Origin: Spirochaetaceae bacterium UBA1306
GTDB taxonomy: Bacteria; Spirochaetota; Spirochaetia; Treponematales; Rectinemataceae
Assembly (NCBI GenBank): GCA_002307245.1
Contig: DBTW01000050.1
Location: forward strand, 5,722-31,469
Direction of reading: 5' to 3'
DNA length: 25,748 nucleotides
Below are positions 13,512 through 21,922 of this stretch, piece after piece. Each line of letters opens with the position of its first letter. Position 1 is the stretch's first letter. A program made the position numbers and the translations under genes. The notes beneath the pieces are model-generated. The model had not been told where the DNA came from. It worked only from the letters and a program-made list of their open reading frames with translations, and searched no databases.

Positions 13512-14073
13512 CTCCATCCTCCCGGATAGGCCCTAGCCGCTCCCTCAGCATCCGCTTGGCGCGGAACACATGGGATTTGATGGTATTCACCGGATAGCCG
13601 GTAATCTCGCTGATCTCCGAATATTTCAAGTCGTAATAAAAATAGAGCTCGATGCACAGGGCTTGGCGCGGCGGCAAGTCGGCCATCGCCGCCCTGACGG
13701 CTAGAGCCGTCTCCTCGCGCAGGTGAAGCTCGTCGGCTCCGGGCGCCCTCGCCATCTCGGTCTCAGGATCGAGGGAAATCTGCTCCCGCATGCGCTTCTT
13801 CGAGTTTATCGCCGTATTGTACGCGATCCGAAGGAGCCAGGTCGAGAAGAGGCTCTTCCCCTTGAACGAGGCGAGGGCCGTGTAGGCCTTCACGAAAACG
13901 TCCTGCGTGAAGTCGGCGGCATCGTCCTCGTCGCGGAAGAAGCTCATGCCTAGGCGCGTCACCCGCGCGCGATGGCGCTTGACTAATATGGCGAAAGCCT
14001 CGGTGTCCCCGTCCAGGACCAGCCCTATGGCCTCTTCGTCGCTCGGTTCCTGCGCCTGCCTATAGGCGCTCAT
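13501..14073 (-). CDS. ECF-family RNA polymerase sigma factor
   Basis: A 190-residue RpoE-type sigma factor. Region 2 (about 24-94) includes the core-binding stretch DDAADFTQDVFVKAY and the -10 recognition segment FSTWLLRIAYNTAINSKKR. Region 4 (about 120-178) includes DLPPRQALCIELYFYYDLKY and the helix-turn-helix ISEITGYPVNTIKSHVFRAK. There is no region 1.1 or 3. ATG 14073 is preceded by GGAGGGG and overlaps the end of the upstream membrane-protein gene by 14 bases. The anti-sigma gene overlaps its 3' end. An ECF-like promoter motif before the first gene of the operon suggests autoregulation. The regulon is unknown. Confidence 0.93.
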   Translation of the reverse strand: MSAYRQAQEPSDEEAIGLVLDGDTEAFAILVKRHRARVTRLGMSFFRDEDDAADFTQDVFVKAYTALASFKGKSLFSTWLLRIAYNTAINSKKRMREQISLDPETEMARAPGADELHLREETALAVRAAMADLPPRQALCIELYFYYDLKYSEISEITGYPVNTIKSHVFRAKRMLRERLGPIREDGDAT

Positions 14074-14404
14074 GCCCCTCCCGCTTCCTCCGGAGCATAT
14101 AGAAAGCCAGGAAGCTCGCTCCGGCGGCGAAGGGGATTAGCCCGCCGAGCAAGGCGTAGGATGAGCCCTGGATCACGATGAAGAGGATCGACAGGACAAC
14201 GCCGACGCTCGCCAAGAGGAGGCCGGACAGCAGGCAGAAGGTATCGATATCGATCTTCCTCGGCTGGTAGAGTCCGCGCTCGATGAGCCTGACCTTCTCG
14301 CGGTGCGCCCATAGCAGGTAGAAGAAGGCGAGGACCGCCATCATGACGATACCGACTATAGGGATGATCGAGATCAAGATCTGCGCGGCGGTAGGTAGGG
14401 CCAT
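14060..14404 (-). CDS. Small three-helix membrane protein ahead of ECF sigma gene
   Basis: A 114-residue hypothetical protein with three hydrophobic helices (about 8-31, 56-78 and 83-102) and a charged cytoplasmic loop (about 33-52, HREKVRLIERGLYQPRKIDI). The IERG motif in a short loop after the first helix resembles DUF6249-like proteins found beside sigma/anti-sigma pairs; this is recognition by pattern only. The ATG has GAGGAG about 10 bases upstream. Being the first gene of the operon with overlaps to sigma and anti-sigma, it may take part in signal sensing. Confidence 0.75.
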   Translation of the reverse strand: MALPTAAQILISIIPIVGIVMMAVLAFFYLLWAHREKVRLIERGLYQPRKIDIDTFCLLSGLLLASVGVVLSILFIVIQGSSYALLGGLIPFAAGASFLAFYMLRRKREGHERL

Positions 14405-14437
14405 CGCGAATACGCTCCTCTCCGGTGCTGCGATTAT

Positions 14438-14465
14438 TAGACGCGCGAGCCTCCGCTAGGGTTGC
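14438..14465 (-). promoter_or_regulatory. ECF-type promoter upstream of membrane protein-sigma-anti-sigma operon
   Basis: On the minus strand: GCAACC (14465-14460), 16-base spacer, CGTCTA (14443-14438). This resembles the ECF pattern of an AAC-containing -35 and a CGTC -10, as expected if the sigma factor controls its own operon. Confidence 0.45.
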
Positions 14466-14482
14466 GGCCCGCATCATGGATT

Positions 14483-14854
14483 CTAGCTCAGAGTCCGCGT
14501 GGCCACCAAGTCTATCCCGAGGCCGAGGGCATCCTGCAGTAGGACCTGGCCCCTAGCCACGGGCAGGGAAACCTCAAGGCCGTAGATCGCCTCGAGGAGC
14601 TCGGGCACGCGCTCCTTCGGGAAGGGCGCCACGGTCCGACATGGGACTCGCCGCGTCCCGGACCCGTCCACGGCAGCCCCGGCCGCCCGGCAGGTCGCCG
14701 TGACCGTCCGCTTGGGCGCGAGGAGCTCCTCGCGGGCGTAGGCGGCCCCCCTGGGGCAGCGGTTGCCGCTCACCGCCAGCTCCCCGGAGGAATCGGACTC
14801 GGCCACGAGACGGCAACCCATCGGGCAGGTGATGCAGGTCAGCTCTTTGCGCAT
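14483..14854 (-). CDS. DUF1667 protein (Cys-rich, paired with FAD oxidoreductases)
   Basis: A 123-residue cytoplasmic protein with the DUF1667 signature: CITCPMGC near the N-terminus (Cys7, Cys10, Cys14) and Cys33 in GNRCPRGAAYA, four ligands suited to zinc or an Fe-S cluster, then a beta-rich domain with VPCRTVAPFPKERVPELL (Cys71). It is the third gene of the operon, 11 bases after the FAD/NAD oxidoreductase gene. DUF1667 proteins commonly occur with exactly these two flavoproteins; the molecular role is not established. Electron-transfer or structural partner is inference. Confidence 0.88.
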   Translation of the reverse strand: MRKELTCITCPMGCRLVAESDSSGELAVSGNRCPRGAAYAREELLAPKRTVTATCRAAGAAVDGSGTRRVPCRTVAPFPKERVPELLEAIYGLEVSLPVARGQVLLQDALGLGIDLVATRTLS

Positions 14855-14865
14855 AATCCCGCCCC

Positions 14866-16122
14866 TTATTGTATCGAGATCTCGAGGGTGGAGTCCGGCT
14901 GGGCCGCGAGGGCAACCAGGTCCGCCGCGCCGAGGGCGATCGTGATCATCTCCGAAGGCTGGACGTGGCCCTTCTTGACCGACCTGATCGGCTTGCCGTC
15001 AAGCTTGACCTCGAGGACGGCGTCGTTCTTCACGATCATCGACCGCAGGTAGAGCTTGTTGTCGCGGCCGGGCTCTATCCGACCGGGCGCTACGTAGCGG
15101 ACATTGGCCCCTGCCTTGACCCTCAGCTCCCGCGAGGGCCGGCGTCCGGCCAGCCACTCGGCGGCGAAGCGGCCGGCGCGCCGCGACTCCTCGACGACAT
15201 AGTCGACGAGGTCGTGCACGTGCAGGACGTTCCCGCAGGCGAAGACCCCGGGCACGCTGGTCATGAGGAAGGAATCGACCCAGGGGCCGTTGGTCATCGG
15301 GTTGATCGAGACGCCGGCCTTGCGCGACAGCTCGTTCTCCGGCACGAGGCCGACCGAGAGGAGAACGGTATCGCAGGGGATCTTGAAGGCCTTCTCCATC
15401 ACGAGGGCGCCATTCTCGATGGGCGCGATCTCGATGCCCTCGACGCGGTCGCGGCCGTAGATGTCGGTCGTCAGGTGCGACAGGTAGAGCGGTATGTCGA
15501 AGTCGCGGAGGCATTGCACGATGTTGCGCGTGAGGCCCGAGGGATAGGGCATGATCTCGACGACGGCGTGGACATTGCAGCCGATCCAGCTCATGCGCCT
15601 CGCCATGATGAGGCCGATGTCGCCGGAACCGATGATGGCGACATCCTTGCCCGGCACGTAGCCCTCGACGTTGACGAGGCGCTGGGCCAGGCCGGCCGTG
15701 TAGACGCCGGCCGGCCTGGAGCCCGGGATGCGTATGTTGCCCCGGTTGCGCTCGCGGCAGCCCATCGCGAGGACCACGGCCTGGGCGCGGAGCCGCATCA
15801 CGCCCCGCTCGCGCGAGACGCAGGAGACGACCTTGGCCTCGCCCTCGACCTCGAGCTCCAGGACCGTGCAGCCGAGAAAGGCCTCGATCGGCCGGGCCGA
15901 CAGCCGATCCTCGAAGCGCTCGGCGAATTCGGGGCCGGTCAGCTCCTCGTCGAATTCGATGAGGCCGAAGCCATTGTGCACGCACTGCCCGAGGATGCCG
16001 CCGAGGCGCTCCTCGCGCTCGACCACGGCGACGCGGCGGCCCGCAGCCTCGAGCTCGAGAGCGGCGGCCATGCCCGCCGCGCCGCCGCCGATCACGACAG
16101 CGTCGTAGCTCAGCTCTTTCAT
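14866..16122 (-). CDS. NAD(P)/FAD-dependent oxidoreductase
   Basis: A 418-residue two-dinucleotide-binding flavoprotein. The FAD-binding Rossmann motif is IGGGAAGMAAA (11-21), the NAD-binding motif is VAIIGSGDIGL (161-171), and the FAD-closing motif is GVFACGNV (292-299). GQCVHNGFG (45-53) marks the subgroup encoded with GlpA-like dehydrogenases. Its start overlaps the preceding gene stop (ATGA), indicating equal expression. It probably takes electrons from, or works in a complex with, the upstream glycerol-3-phosphate dehydrogenase-like protein to reduce NAD or another carrier; that is inference from the fixed gene order seen in anaerobes. There is no membrane segment. Confidence 0.88.
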   Translation of the reverse strand: MKELSYDAVVIGGGAAGMAAALELEAAGRRVAVVEREERLGGILGQCVHNGFGLIEFDEELTGPEFAERFEDRLSARPIEAFLGCTVLELEVEGEAKVVSCVSRERGVMRLRAQAVVLAMGCRERNRGNIRIPGSRPAGVYTAGLAQRLVNVEGYVPGKDVAIIGSGDIGLIMARRMSWIGCNVHAVVEIMPYPSGLTRNIVQCLRDFDIPLYLSHLTTDIYGRDRVEGIEIAPIENGALVMEKAFKIPCDTVLLSVGLVPENELSRKAGVSINPMTNGPWVDSFLMTSVPGVFACGNVLHVHDLVDYVVEESRRAGRFAAEWLAGRRPSRELRVKAGANVRYVAPGRIEPGRDNKLYLRSMIVKNDAVLEVKLDGKPIRSVKKGHVQPSEMITIALGAADLVALAAQPDSTLEISIQ

Positions 16123-17570
16123 AGCTCGCCCCGCAGCACGGTGGACCCGCGGCCGTGCTTGGTGATCTCGTCCCAGCCCATCCCGGTCTCCCGCATGAGT
16201 ATCTTGAGGATCTTGTAGGTACAGAAACCGCCTTGGCAGCGCCCCATTTGGGCCCGCGTAAAGTACTTGATGCCGTCGAGGGTGGTGTGGCCGCGCCTAA
16301 TGGCCTCGACGATCTCCGCCTCGGTGACCCGCTCGCACCTGCAGACGACTTCCCCGTAGGCCGGGTCGGACTCGACAAGGGCGTCGAGCTCGTATCCCGA
16401 GAGCTCGCGGGTGCGGGGCATCTTGTCGATGAAGGGATCCCAATCCGGCTTCTCCACCAGCCGCAAGCCCGCCTTCTTGAGCAGATCCTTCACGTACTCG
16501 CCGATGGCGGGGCTCGCGGTGAGGCCGGGCGACTGTATGCCGGCCACCTGGATGAGGGCGGGAACCAGGCCCGAGGCCTCGATGTAATAGTCCTCGCCGA
16601 GGGTGGGCCTGATGCCGGCGAAGCTCGTGATCACGTCGGTCTCGGAGATATCGGGAATCATGTTGCGGGCGCTGCGCAGGATGGTCTCAAGCTCGGAACG
16701 GGTCGTGGAGCAATCGTCCTTGCCCTCGACCTCGCTCGCGGTGGGGCCGATGAGGACCGTGCCCTCGACCGTGGGCACGATGAGCATGCCCTTGGAGATC
16801 GAGGTCGGCACGGGGAAGACCACTCGGTCGGGCTTGGCGCGCGTGAGCTTGTCGAGGAGGTAATACTCGCCCTTGCGGCCCTTGATCGAGAAGTCCTCCG
16901 CCCCGAAGGCGCGCGAAACCTCGTCGGCGTAGAGCCCGGCGCAGTTGACGACGTAACGCGCGCGGAGGGAGCGCCCGTCCTCGGCGAGGATTACCCAAGC
17001 CTCGCCCTCGCGACGGGCGGAAGCGGCCTTCCAATCCTTGAAGACACGCACCCCGTTCTTGACGGCGGACTCGACCAGGGAGAACACGAAGCGGTAGGGC
17101 TCCACGATGCCGCCGCCCGGCGCGTAGAGGCCCCCGAGCGCGTCCCGGCTCAAGCGGGGCTCGAGCTCCAGCATGCGCTCCCTCGAGCACATCTCGATGC
17201 CGATGACCCCGTTCTCGACGCCCTGGGAGTAGAGCTGCTCGACGGCCCTCATCTCGTCCTCGTGCAAGGCCACAACGACGATGCCGCAGCGGGCGAAGGG
17301 GAAGTCCAGCTCGGCCTTGAGGCGGTCGAACATCATGGCCCCTTGGATCTCGAGCCGGGCCTTGAGGTATTTCTTGTTGTGGTGGAAGCCGCCGTGGACG
17401 ATCCCGGAGTTGGCCTTGGACACGCCGAAGGAGACGTCCGCCTCCTTGTCGATGAGGGCCACGTCCAGCTCGTACGAGGAGAGGCGCCTCGCTATGTTCG
17501 CGCCGCAGACCCCCGCCCCGATGATCGCCACGTCGAAAGAATCGCCCGGTCCGCTAGCCCCCCCGCCCAT
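16119..17570 (-). CDS. Glycerol-3-phosphate dehydrogenase-type FAD oxidoreductase with BFD [2Fe-2S] domain
   Basis: A 483-residue flavoprotein of the GlpA/LhgO family. The DAO domain begins FDVAIIGAGVCGANIARRL with GAGVCG at 18-23; KANSGIVHGGFHH follows, as in GlpA-like enzymes. The C-terminal BFD-type [2Fe-2S] domain has Cys410 and Cys412 (VVCRCE) and Cys445 and Cys450 (GRCQGGFC). A GTG at 17579 extends the frame, but ATG 17570 is chosen because GGGGGAGG lies 8 bases before it. It probably oxidises glycerol-3-phosphate to dihydroxyacetone phosphate; oxidation of another 2-hydroxy acid cannot be excluded. It has its own promoter and is first of three genes. No glycerol kinase or facilitator gene is in the window. 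Confidence 0.85.
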   Translation of the reverse strand: MGGGASGPGDSFDVAIIGAGVCGANIARRLSSYELDVALIDKEADVSFGVSKANSGIVHGGFHHNKKYLKARLEIQGAMMFDRLKAELDFPFARCGIVVVALHEDEMRAVEQLYSQGVENGVIGIEMCSRERMLELEPRLSRDALGGLYAPGGGIVEPYRFVFSLVESAVKNGVRVFKDWKAASARREGEAWVILAEDGRSLRARYVVNCAGLYADEVSRAFGAEDFSIKGRKGEYYLLDKLTRAKPDRVVFPVPTSISKGMLIVPTVEGTVLIGPTASEVEGKDDCSTTRSELETILRSARNMIPDISETDVITSFAGIRPTLGEDYYIEASGLVPALIQVAGIQSPGLTASPAIGEYVKDLLKKAGLRLVEKPDWDPFIDKMPRTRELSGYELDALVESDPAYGEVVCRCERVTEAEIVEAIRRGHTTLDGIKYFTRAQMGRCQGGFCTYKILKILMRETGMGWDEITKHGRGSTVLRGEL

Positions 17571-17599
17571 GCGCCGCACCTCCCCCTTCTAGAGCATGC

Positions 17600-17628
17600 A
17601 TTGTAGCGCGGCACGGGGCCGATGGGAA
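17600..17628 (-). promoter_or_regulatory. Promoter of the FAD/DUF1667 operon
   Basis: On the minus strand: TTCCCA (17628-17623), 17-base spacer, TACAAT (17605-17600), with matches of 4 and 5 of 6. It sits in the 74-base gap after the phosphatase gene, about 30 bases before the ATG at 17570. Confidence 0.55.
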
Positions 17629-17644
17629 CGGCTGGGCCGGCCGG

Positions 17645-19069
17645 CTACTCCGCCCGTTCCAGGACCAGCAGGCTCACGTCGTCCTCGGTGGACCGCCCGG
17701 AGGAGAACTCGCGGGACCGGCGCCGGAAGGCCCCCACGAAGGACTCGAGGCTCGAGGCGCGCAGCCCGTCAGCGAAGGCGGAGAGGCGCGCGAGGGCGTC
17801 TTCGAGGAGGTCCTCCTCGCCGAAGGAATCGAGGAGGCCGTCCGAGGCGATGATGAGCCGATCGCCGACGGCCATCGTCCCGCGGGCTTCCTCGACCTCG
17901 GCGTCGGGCAGGACGCCGACGGCGGCTCCTTTGGTGTAATGGACCCTGAGCCTGCCGCCGGCCTGGAGGTGGAGCGCAGGCGTATGACCGCCTCGGGCGA
18001 TCGAATACTCTCCCGTCGTCGTGTCGACGGTACCGTAGGTTATCGTGAAGAAATTGTTCCCTATAGAGGTGTCGCTCCTGTGGTAATAGCGGGAGTATAG
18101 CGCCTCCATGACCTCGGCGGGCTTCGCTGCCCTGCCGCCCGCGCCCCTTCCCAAAACGGGGATCAAGTCCCGTAGGGAGAAGGCCATAAGCGAGGCGATC
18201 ACGCCGTGGCCCATGATATCTATGGCGTAGAAGGCGGTCGTATCGATATCGGCGGCGAAGACATCGTAGAAATCCCCCGATCCCGAGAGGCAGGGATCGA
18301 GGAAGCCGCCGACGCGGAAGCCTGGGCCGGCGGCGCCGGGGCCGGGCAGATAGGACAGGAGGGCCGTATTGGCCTCGAGGGCCGAGTTCTCGAGGATGCG
18401 GCGCTCGCGGCGTTCCATGGCGCCGAAGAGAACGAGGCTGCCATAGCGGCGCCCGTCGGCCCGGCAGAGCGGCTCGATCGAGGCCACCAGGTTGGAGGCC
18501 GCGGGCCGGGGCCATTCGAGGACGCGGGCCAGCTCGGTCCTCGCGAGGCGAGAGGAGTCCGAGACTCCCAAGAGCTGGGTCGCCGCCTTGTTGGCGTGGG
18601 CGATCCTCCCCTCGAGGTCGGCTATGATGGCGGCTTCCTCGAGGGCGTCGATGAGGGAGATGGCCCCACGGAGCTCCCGCCTGAGGGGCTCGCCGCTCTT
18701 CGCCCTCGCGAGGGCGATCTCGACGTTGGCCGCCAGCTCGCGCTCGTCGAAGGGCTTGAGTAGGAATCCGTCCGGCCCCGTCTGGGCGGCGCGCCGGAGA
18801 GTGTCCGCGTCCGAGTAGGCGGTGAGGTAGATGACGGGGAGGTCGAACTCGACCTTGGCCTGGAAGGCGGCCTCTATGCCATCGAGCTCGCCGCGGAGGC
18901 GGACGTCCATTAGGAGGAGATCCGGCTGAAGCCTGGCCACGGCTGAGACCACCGCCTCTCCCGACTCGATCACCTCGGGCACGAAATAGCCGAGGCGCTC
19001 CAGGTCCTCCTTGAGCTCCAGACCGACGAGCGTCTCATCCTCGACGACGAGAATCGTTTCTTTGTTCAT
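17645..19069 (-). CDS. Response regulator with PAS-like linker and SpoIIE/PP2C phosphatase output
   Basis: A 474-residue signalling protein. The receiver domain (1-122) has acidic pocket Glu10-Asp11, phosphoacceptor Asp55 (LLLMDVRL), Thr83 and Lys105 (LLKPF). A PAS-like segment (about 138-215) has AAIIADLEGRIAHANKAA. The PP2C/SpoIIE phosphatase (about 245-472) keeps its metal residues: SGDFYDV (Asp266), IDIMGHG (Asp284), RGGHTPAL and IASDGLLDS (Asp410). Phosphorylation probably gates dephosphorylation of an anti-anti-sigma (STAS) partner; neither that partner nor the kinase is in the window. The frame is open 57 codons further upstream, but ATG 19069 begins the receiver domain exactly and has GGAGG 8 bases before it. 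It has its own promoter at 19232-19260. Confidence 0.92.
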   Translation of the reverse strand: MNKETILVVEDETLVGLELKEDLERLGYFVPEVIESGEAVVSAVARLQPDLLLMDVRLRGELDGIEAAFQAKVEFDLPVIYLTAYSDADTLRRAAQTGPDGFLLKPFDERELAANVEIALARAKSGEPLRRELRGAISLIDALEEAAIIADLEGRIAHANKAATQLLGVSDSSRLARTELARVLEWPRPAASNLVASIEPLCRADGRRYGSLVLFGAMERRERRILENSALEANTALLSYLPGPGAAGPGFRVGGFLDPCLSGSGDFYDVFAADIDTTAFYAIDIMGHGVIASLMAFSLRDLIPVLGRGAGGRAAKPAEVMEALYSRYYHRSDTSIGNNFFTITYGTVDTTTGEYSIARGGHTPALHLQAGGRLRVHYTKGAAVGVLPDAEVEEARGTMAVGDRLIIASDGLLDSFGEEDLLEDALARLSAFADGLRASSLESFVGAFRRRSREFSSGRSTEDDVSLLVLERAE

Positions 19070-19204
19070 AAGAGCAGCCTCCGAGAGCATGAGTAAACCG
19101 ACTCCCACATCGAGGGAGATAAGTCTACCGGTGCCCGTACCGGCTATCTTTGGAAGCGCGCGGACGATGCGCAAACATGATGATCGGGCATTTTTAATTA
19201 ACGC

Positions 19205-19220
19205 GGGGCGAAACCGCCCC
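19205..19220. other. Perfect hairpin at 5' end of response-regulator leader
   Basis: GGGGCG (19205-19210), AAAC, CGCCCC (19215-19220). In the minus-strand transcript it would occupy roughly positions +5 to +20 after the predicted start, as a 5' stabilising or regulatory stem. No T-tract follows, so it is not a clear terminator. Confidence 0.5.
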
Positions 19221-19231
19221 GGCGAGAGATG

Positions 19232-19260
19232 ACTATACAACAGGACGACGGGCTTCGCAA
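19232..19260 (-). promoter_or_regulatory. Promoter of the response-regulator phosphatase gene
   Basis: On the minus strand: TTGCGA (19260-19255), 17-base spacer, TATAGT (19237-19232), with matches of 4 and 5 of 6. The predicted leader is long, about 155 bases, reaching the ATG at 19069. Confidence 0.6.
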
Positions 19261-19279
19261 GGCTGCTAGCCCGGGCGAC

Positions 19280-19313
19280 GGCGTGGACTCCGCCCGTACG
19301 GCGGGCCCACGCC
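19280..19313 (-). terminator. Hairpin after glgP, possible terminator without T-tract
   Basis: Outer arms GGCGTGG (19280-19286) with CCACGCC (19307-19313) and inner arms CCGCC (19290-19294) with GGCGG (19300-19304), 5-base loop. It begins 8 bases after the glgP stop. No run of T follows on the minus strand, so efficiency is uncertain. Confidence 0.45.
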
Positions 19314-19320
19314 TATCGCC

Positions 19321-21858
19321 TCACGCCCACTTGATCAGGCCGGGGACGTAGGGACTCACGAGCGCGGGGTGCTTGGGCATCACGCGAACCGAGTAGCCGT
19401 GCTGGCCGGTACTCTCGCAGGTGACGGTCACGCGGTATTCCCAGGCCTTGCCCTTCTTCTCCACGGCGGACATCTCACGGCGCTGGGCCCCGGCGATGCC
19501 GTCCTGGATGGTCACGGATCCGTGGTAGAGCTCGACCGCGGCCTCCGACGGCTCGAGGCCGCCCAAGTCCACCAGAGCCGACACGGTAACCTTGTCTCCG
19601 CGCTCCATGATCGGCTTGGCGTCCGCCTTCAGCTCGGTGACGGAGATGGCGGGCCAGGCCTTATGCGCCTTGGCCAGGTAGGCCGCGAGCTCCTTGGCCG
19701 GAACGTAGCCAGCCTCCGCGAGCCGACGCCCGTTGTCGAGGGCGGGGAAGTAGAAGCGCTCGGAGTATTCCTTGAGCATGCGGTGGGTCGAGAAGTCCTG
19801 CCCGACCGATTTCATGGATGCCTTCATCCTCTTGATCCATTCGCGGGGCAGGCCGTCGCGTCCCCTCTGGTAGAACAGGGGCACGATCTCATGCTCGAGG
19901 AGGTCGTAGAGGGCCTCGCTCTCAATGCGGTCCTGGAGCTCCGTGTCCTGGTACTCCTCGCCCGAGCCTATGGCCCAGCCGACCTCGGGGCTGTAGCCCT
20001 CCGCCCACCAGCCGTCGAGCACGGAGCAGTTGAGGACGCCGTTGACGCCGGCCTTCATGCCGCTCGTGCCCGAGGCCTCGAGGGGGCGGCGCGGCGTGTT
20101 GAGCCACACGTCGGAGCCCGAGGTCATGTAGCGGGCCATCGTCATGTCGTAGTCCTCGAGGAAGATAATGCGGCTCTGCACCTCTTCGCGCCGGGAGAAG
20201 TGGACGAGCTCCTTGATGATCTCCTTGCCGGGCAGATCATGCGGGTGGGCCTTGCCGGCGAAGATAATCTGCACGGGGCGGTCTTTATCGGAGAGGAGAC
20301 GCAAGAGCCGGTCCGGGTCGCGCAGGAGAAGGTTGCCGCGCTTGTAGGTGGCGAAGCGGCGCGCGAAGGAAATCGTGATCGCGTAGGGGCTGAGCACGTC
20401 CTCGGCCCGGTGGAGCGCGCCCTCGGCGGCGCCCGAGCGCTTCATCGCCCGCTTGAGCCTATCGCGGGCGAACACGACCAGGCGCTCGCGGCGGCGCTCG
20501 TGCGTTCGCCAGAGCTCCTCGTCGGAGATGCGGTCCAGGCGGTCCCACATGTCGAGGTTGGCGGGCTCCTCGTAGAAGCGGGGCCCGAAGTAGCGGTCGA
20601 GGAGCTCGAGCATGTTATGCGAGGCCCAGGTGCGCGGGTGCACGCCGTTCGTGATCGAGGAGATCGGCACCTCGTCGAGAGGGAGGCCGGGCCAGAGGGA
20701 GGCCCACATCTGCCTGGACACGACGCCGTGGAGCTCGGCTACGCCGTTGGCGTAGGCGGCGAGCTTCAGCGCGAAGACGGTCATGCAGAAGGGCTCGTTG
20801 TTGTCCTCGGGCTTCTCCCGGCCGAGGGCGAGGAAGTCCTTCCACTCGATGCCGAGCTGTTGGACCCATGCCCTGAAGTACTTCTCCATGAGGTCGATGC
20901 CGAAGCGCTCGTTGCCGGCGGGCACGGGCGTATGGGTCGTGAAGATGTTCGTCGGCCAGACCGCCTGCACCGCCTCGGCGAAGGAGAAGGAGCGCTCGGC
21001 CATGATCTCGCGGATCCGCTCCAGGGCGAGGAAGGCCGAGTGGCCCTCGTTCATATGCGTCACCGCCACATCGATCCCGAGGGCCCGTAGGGCGCGTATG
21101 CCCCCGACGCCGAGGAGGATTTCCTGCCGGACGCGGGTCTCGGTATTGCCGCCGTAGAGGGCCGCGGTGATCTCGCGATCCTCGGGCGAGTTCTCCTCGA
21201 TATTTGTATCGAGCAGGAAGAGAGATGAACGGCCGACCGCGACTTCCCAGATCTGGGCCGCGACGGTCCGCCCCGCCATATCCACGGCGATGAGGATGGG
21301 CTTGCCGCCATCGTCCAGGCAGCGGTGGACGGGCATGTTGTACCAATCGTTCTCGGGATAGGACTCCTGCTGGAAGCCGTCCGGGTTGAGGTATTGCTTG
21401 AAATAGCCCTGCCTATATAGGAGGCCGATGCCGACGAGGGGGAGGCCCATGTCGCTCGAGGCCTTCATGTGGTCGCCGGAGAGGATGCCCAGGCCTCCCG
21501 AGTAGACCGGTAGCGAGACGTCGAGCCCGTACTCCATGGAGAAATACGCGACGACGCCCTTGTGATCGCCCTTGTACCAGGTCTCGCCATCTTTGTAGCG
21601 CTGGAATTTCTCCTCGACCATCTTGAGGGCGGATAGGTATGAGTCGTCCAGCGCCATCGCGTCGTAGCGCTCCTGCGCGACCATGCCGAGCATCTTCGCG
21701 GGGTTCTGGTTCGACTGGAGCCATACGTCCCAATCGAGGCGCATGAAGAGCGTGATCGCCTCGAAGTTCCAGGAAAGCCAGAGGTTGTGCGCCATCTCCT
21801 CGAGCGAGGATAGGGCGACGGGTATCTTGGGCTTCACGGTATGGGAAACGATCTTCAT
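19321..21858 (-). CDS. glgP: Alpha-glucan (glycogen) phosphorylase, DUF3417 type
   Basis: Releases glucose-1-phosphate from glycogen or maltodextrin using phosphate and pyridoxal phosphate. The 845-residue length and the N-terminal DUF3417 region (about 10-110, with LEEMAHNLWLSWN) identify the AgpA-like subgroup rather than the E. coli type. SMEYGLDVSLPVYSGGLGIL (107-126) and THMNEGHSAF (267-276) are typical, and PLP-lysine Lys602 lies in EASGTSGMKAGVNG. A C-terminal extension of about 150 residues (695-845), rich in beta strands, is normal for this subgroup. ATG 21858 has only a weak GGGG site 9-10 bases upstream. It is monocistronic. A LacI-type palindrome and structured leader upstream suggest sugar-responsive control. 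Cytoplasmic. Confidence 0.95.
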   Translation of the reverse strand: MKIVSHTVKPKIPVALSSLEEMAHNLWLSWNFEAITLFMRLDWDVWLQSNQNPAKMLGMVAQERYDAMALDDSYLSALKMVEEKFQRYKDGETWYKGDHKGVVAYFSMEYGLDVSLPVYSGGLGILSGDHMKASSDMGLPLVGIGLLYRQGYFKQYLNPDGFQQESYPENDWYNMPVHRCLDDGGKPILIAVDMAGRTVAAQIWEVAVGRSSLFLLDTNIEENSPEDREITAALYGGNTETRVRQEILLGVGGIRALRALGIDVAVTHMNEGHSAFLALERIREIMAERSFSFAEAVQAVWPTNIFTTHTPVPAGNERFGIDLMEKYFRAWVQQLGIEWKDFLALGREKPEDNNEPFCMTVFALKLAAYANGVAELHGVVSRQMWASLWPGLPLDEVPISSITNGVHPRTWASHNMLELLDRYFGPRFYEEPANLDMWDRLDRISDEELWRTHERRRERLVVFARDRLKRAMKRSGAAEGALHRAEDVLSPYAITISFARRFATYKRGNLLLRDPDRLLRLLSDKDRPVQIIFAGKAHPHDLPGKEIIKELVHFSRREEVQSRIIFLEDYDMTMARYMTSGSDVWLNTPRRPLEASGTSGMKAGVNGVLNCSVLDGWWAEGYSPEVGWAIGSGEEYQDTELQDRIESEALYDLLEHEIVPLFYQRGRDGLPREWIKRMKASMKSVGQDFSTHRMLKEYSERFYFPALDNGRRLAEAGYVPAKELAAYLAKAHKAWPAISVTELKADAKPIMERGDKVTVSALVDLGGLEPSEAAVELYHGSVTIQDGIAGAQRREMSAVEKKGKAWEYRVTVTCESTGQHGYSVRVMPKHPALVSPYVPGLIKWA

Positions 21859-21922
21859 TGCTCAGGCCCCTTTTTTTGCAGGATGGCCGAAGGAGCATAG
21901 GGCCCCTACGGCGAGTCCGATG

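Noticed and set aside
14869..17606. Two long plus-strand open frames over the FAD oxidoreductase and dehydrogenase genes
   Set aside because: His/Asp/Gly/Ala-rich shadow translations; the minus strand carries clear flavin and Fe-S motifs.
17636..17645. GCCGGCCGGC palindrome at the end of the phosphatase gene as a terminator
   Set aside because: Self-complementary without a loop and with no T-tract; common by chance in this GC-rich sequence.
19369..21090. 573-codon plus-strand open frame over glgP
   Set aside because: Shadow of the phosphorylase gene; no recognisable domain.
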